From an uncultured Acidobacteriota bacterium (lineage in GTDB: Bacteria > Acidobacteriota > Vicinamibacteria > Fen-336): a stretch of 64,000 bases of DNA. The notes beneath the pieces were generated by a model, which saw nothing but the letters and a program-made list of their open reading frames with translations, ran no database searches and had not been told where the DNA came from. Location: contig CADEEV010000021.1 in assembly GCA_902826455.1 (NCBI GenBank), positions 1 through 64,000 on the forward strand. Reading direction: 5' to 3'. This document shows, one piece after another, positions 62,101-64,000 of this stretch; within the stretch, counting starts at the first letter, position 1; each line of letters starts with the position of its first letter. The translations under genes were made by a program, and so were the position numbers.

Positions 62101-64000
62101 TGGTCCCTGGTTTCGCCGCTGGGTGGAAGCGTGACCTTTGGGAATGCTGCGCTCATCGACACCACCGCGACCGTTCCGGGGCCTGGCACCTACGTCTTTC
62201 GGCTTCAGGCCAACGACGGCGAGCTCGTCTCCTCGGACACCGTGACGGTGACCGTCAAGCCCACGCCAGCTCCCGTGAACCAGGCCCCGATCGCGACCGC
62301 TGGCCCCGACCGGACGGTGAAGATGCCGGGCGGCACGTCCTTGCATGCGAGCTACTCCGACGACGGCCTGCCGACTCCCCCGACGCTGACACCGACCTGG
62401 ACGAAGCTGAGCGGGCCGGGCACAGTGACCTTCACTCCCGCTTCCGGCATCGGGCAGGATGTCGGCGCCACCTTCTCTGCCGCAGGCATCTACACGATCA
62501 AGGTGGCGGTGAGCGACGGGCTGCTCGTCGGCACGGACGATGTCCGGGTCATGGTGGAGGCCACGAAACAGGCGCTGCTCGTGACGAACCTGGCGGCGTT
62601 GAACGCCGCGGAGCTGGCGACCAAGGCCCGGCTCGAGGGCCTTGGCTTCACGGTGACGACGAAGACCTCCTCCGCTGTCGTCTCGGGTGACGCCAACGGC
62701 AAGGCGGTCGTGGTCGTCCTGAGCTCCTCGAGCTCCGGCGTCGTGGGCACGAAGTTCCTCAACACGGCCACGCCCGTGGTGTTGGCCGAACAGGAACTCT
62801 TCGACGACATGAAGTTGACGGGAACCGTGAGCGGCACGGACTTCGGCGTCATCCATCTCCAGACCCAGGTGCGGATTCTTCTTCCGTCGCACGCCCTCGC
62901 GGCCGGCCTCATCGGTCCGGTGACCGTCTACTCGTCCGCGTCCGACGTTGGTTTCGGCATTCCGAGCGCCGACGCCGCTGTGGTCGCCTCCGTGGTCACC
63001 GATGCCACTCGGCCGGCCGTCTTCGGCTACGCACGAGGGCAGACGATGGGGCAGAGCTTCGTCGCCCCCGGACGGCGCGTCGGCACCTTCGTTCGACCCG
63101 ATCAGCTTGTCGGCGACGGGTGGAAACTGTTCGACGCGGCGATCGCCTGGGCGACGCTTCCCGAGGTGCCCGCCTTGTTCGTCGTCGGCACCTCACCGCC
63201 GGCTGCGGGCAGCGCGGACGACAAGATCCTCCAGCGACTCCGCACCATGGGGGTCAACGCGACGACGAAGGCCGCGAATGCCTCTCTCGTGACCGCGGAT
63301 GCCGTCGGCAAGGCCCTGGTGGTGATCTCGTCCACGGTCAACGACGCCCAGGTCACGAACAAGTTCCGTGACTCGACCGTTCCCGTCGTGGTGGTCGAGC
63401 CGAACGTCCTCGACGACATGAAGATGACGGGCACCGTGTCGGGGACCGACTTCGGGACGAAGACCGGGCAGAACTCGATCGCGGTCGTAGACGCCACGCA
63501 CCCGCTGGCGGCCGGGCTGAGCGGCACCAGGGTCGTCGATGCCACGAACCAGACGTTCACGTGGGGTCTTCCCAGCGCGAACGCCGCGCGCGTCGCGACG
63601 TTGCCCGGAGAGTCCGCCAAGTGGGGAATCTTCGGCTACGAGATCGGCACGAGCATGGTCGGTCTCAACGCCCCGGACCGCCGCGTCGGACTCTTCCTGG
63701 GAGACTCGGCCGTCACGCAGTTCCTTCCCGACGGCTGGACCCTGTTCGAGGCCGCGATCCGGTGGGCCGGCGGCAGCGACGCCGACAACGACGGTCTCGA
63801 CATCTTCACCGAGTACCAGGTCGGAACCGACCCGCGCGACTCCGATTCCAACGACAACGGCATCCCGGACGGGCAGGAGAAGAGTTCCGGATTGAACCCG
63901 GCAACCACCGATTCGGACGGCGACGGTCTCACGAATGCGCAAGAGCTCCAGAAGGGCACGGACCCGTTCCGAGCGGATACGGACGGCGACGGAGTGGGCG
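59101..64000 (+). CDS. Very large secreted multidomain protein: five unnamed alpha/beta domains, PKD-like domains, TSP3 repeats (partial)
   Basis: My translation from the ATG at 59101 (GGAGGA just upstream) is open for 1633 codons to the window end, so the C-terminus is missing. The N-terminus has a signal with lipobox LLVAC and, later, an AQA cleavage option. Order by position: alpha/beta domain A1 (59221-59810), PKD-like (59857-60090), A2 (60178-60770), two PKD-like (60771-61377), A3 (61378-61992), two PKD-like (61993-62568), A4 (62569-63159), A5 (63160-63774), then Ca-type repeats (from 63775). The A domains end in a recurring RRVG...GW.LF.AAI.WA pattern, and A4-A5 share DDMK.TGTVSGTDFG. 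They recall ThuA/glutamine-amidotransferase-like folds but show no catalytic Cys. Function unknown. Confidence 0.85.
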   Translation, partial: MVTRIGRLRAALGGFVLLVACLAGNGGSLPGAQAADTPPAILVVADARRPTPAETAFQQRLQALKYSVALRDRGLLDDAEARDASLVVIAPDADPIAGSVAELATAPVPVLVLNDSAMEGMGLARQGDTGLVSRQRDMVITNALHPLAAGMFGRIPLGTSAQDVRLVRARTTGRNILAASEDATQSFAMAFERGQATGAGPAPARRVGLAMPTAFIGGDSKEARDLFAAAVYWVTERNAPPWVFPGRKAHGDVGEWVLLDGRVSDDGIPGNKPVLSTWTKDSGPGLMQLDDGSATSTHARFSKAGVYAVRLTATDGEETSSSVTTVTIGEAAGDPAPFVKPIGTPGRGAPSGPATQLASGTILFVVGNTTLSPEDTGVRNRLVALGYTVTVVQGVSATNPAASTATGKKAVIVSASSPNSIDQFFSSAVPVMVMTEGLCDNYQICDFANRGTETNAQVKIVSPTDFLAGGLEDTIQVSNVAGGVAGGGVTAAARKIATWPSDTTKASVAAYESGALMFNSTVAPAKRALYGLHPLLIANANDWGAVLFDQMALWLGNQNVAPVAKAGADFSALYPGATVQGQILDDGKPNPPAQITATWDFWSSNGAAGTAIIANPTCTGTVAVQPTCLTTTVTFTSDGLFTLRLSASDGEYTRYDYVDINVVLSNSAPVVNAGSDRVVVYPPGTLPVTAIATDDGIPNPTLTYSWTKVSGPAGTVTFSPSNALTTNITLPAAGTYVLRLSASDGALTGYDDLVVTAGGSALLVVNAAVSMTQEDLAAKSLIEGIGLSVALISSQGAAITPASALAAATGRKFVLIAQSVNNADLTTQFKTVPVPVICHTNGYQDDMGMATTANRGATAVVAEEVMVPSAPPHILSAGLTGTLPSEFTATGGSWTIPAATAIKVATEPGQPTHATWFAYEKNVVMAGFTSPERRMGINMNWLDYTPAGKALLQAFMRWAGRINQAPLVDAGPSVTTTATTVALDGTVGDDALVLAVPTTAWSLVSPLGGSVTFGNAALIDTTATVPGPGTYVFRLQANDGELVSSDTVTVTVKPTPAPVNQAPIATAGPDRTVKMPGGTSLHASYSDDGLPTPPTLTPTWTKLSGPGTVTFTPASGIGQDVGATFSAAGIYTIKVAVSDGLLVGTDDVRVMVEATKQALLVTNLAALNAAELATKARLEGLGFTVTTKTSSAVVSGDANGKAVVVVLSSSSSGVVGTKFLNTATPVVLAEQELFDDMKLTGTVSGTDFGVIHLQTQVRILLPSHALAAGLIGPVTVYSSASDVGFGIPSADAAVVASVVTDATRPAVFGYARGQTMGQSFVAPGRRVGTFVRPDQLVGDGWKLFDAAIAWATLPEVPALFVVGTSPPAAGSADDKILQRLRTMGVNATTKAANASLVTADAVGKALVVISSTVNDAQVTNKFRDSTVPVVVVEPNVLDDMKMTGTVSGTDFGTKTGQNSIAVVDATHPLAAGLSGTRVVDATNQTFTWGLPSANAARVATLPGESAKWGIFGYEIGTSMVGLNAPDRRVGLFLGDSAVTQFLPDGWTLFEAAIRWAGGSDADNDGLDIFTEYQVGTDPRDSDSNDNGIPDGQEKSSGLNPATTDSDGDGLTNAQELQKGTDPFRADTDGDGVG
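63775..64000 (+). repeat. Thrombospondin type-3-like calcium repeats (cut by window end)
   Basis: Within the large gene, DADNDGLDIFTEYQVGTDP, DSNDNGIPDGQE, DSDGDGLTNAQELQKGTDP and DTDGDGVG are acidic DxDxDG loops that bind calcium and usually form a rod or spacer near the C-terminus of secreted bacterial proteins. The tail may carry an export or sorting domain beyond the window. Confidence 0.85.

Noticed and set aside
1-64000. tRNA, rRNA, transposase, integrase or phage genes
   Set aside because: None of the translated frames or visible RNA-like folds supports any of these.

Overview
The window is about 64 kb of GC-rich bacterial DNA with very tight gene packing, frequent GTG and TTG starts, and many 4-nt stop/start overlaps. 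An ADOP-type permease paired with a PadR repressor, DUF4388/REC signalling proteins and many secreted metallopeptidases point to an acidobacterium (Acidobacteriota, perhaps Thermoanaerobaculia- or Vicinamibacteria-like). This is an inference from gene content, not a phylogeny. No rRNA, tRNA, insertion sequence, prophage or CRISPR array was seen.

Layout. 1-4.8 kb (minus): a corrinoid uptake operon under a cobalamin riboswitch, in the order btuB-like receptor, DUF71/Dph6-like ATP pyrophosphatase, BtuF-like binding protein, BtuC-like permease (cut by the window edge). 4.8-14.7 kb: M14 carboxypeptidase coupled to hemE, three small enzymes/cupins on the minus strand, ADOP permease with PadR, then protoporphyrinogen oxidase. 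14.7-20.8 kb: secreted hydrolases (DUF4953-type metalloprotease, gamma-glutamyltransferase, M64 peptidase) and a thioredoxin-like protein. 20.8-26.8 kb: signal peptidase I, cNMP-domain diguanylate cyclase, a secreted hypothetical, rho, a peptide-type solute-binding lipoprotein and an esterase. 26.9-31.2 kb: a MacAB-like exporter (adaptor, ATPase, two permeases). 31.2-36.5 kb: esterase, family-5 uracil-DNA glycosylase, several small hypotheticals, an HxlR regulator, acyl-CoA dehydrogenase and a PilZ-like protein. 36.5-46.5 kb: lepB/lepA, a 1139-residue membrane histidine kinase, ROK kinase and M13 peptidase.

46.5-58.9 kb is a chemosensory operon: CheY, CheA without a P2 domain, CheW with a long N-terminal tail, a TrpX-like periplasmic binding protein, an MCP with a greatly lengthened signalling hairpin, a HEAT-repeat protein, CheR, CheB and a DUF4388-REC-GAF protein. 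The binding protein has no ABC permease or ATPase nearby and is translationally coupled to the MCP, so it may be its ligand-presenting partner.

59.1-64 kb holds the start of a very large exported protein, open at the window end. It has five copies of an alpha/beta domain I cannot name, interleaved with PKD-like beta domains and leading into calcium-type TSP3 repeats. This protein and the MCP hairpin with its 28-residue repeats are the two most unusual objects here.

Four convergent gene pairs end on a shared CTAG, with the two stop codons interlocked and no room for an intrinsic terminator between them. Several genes have a -10-like hexamer 5-6 nt before the start codon, suggesting leaderless transcripts.
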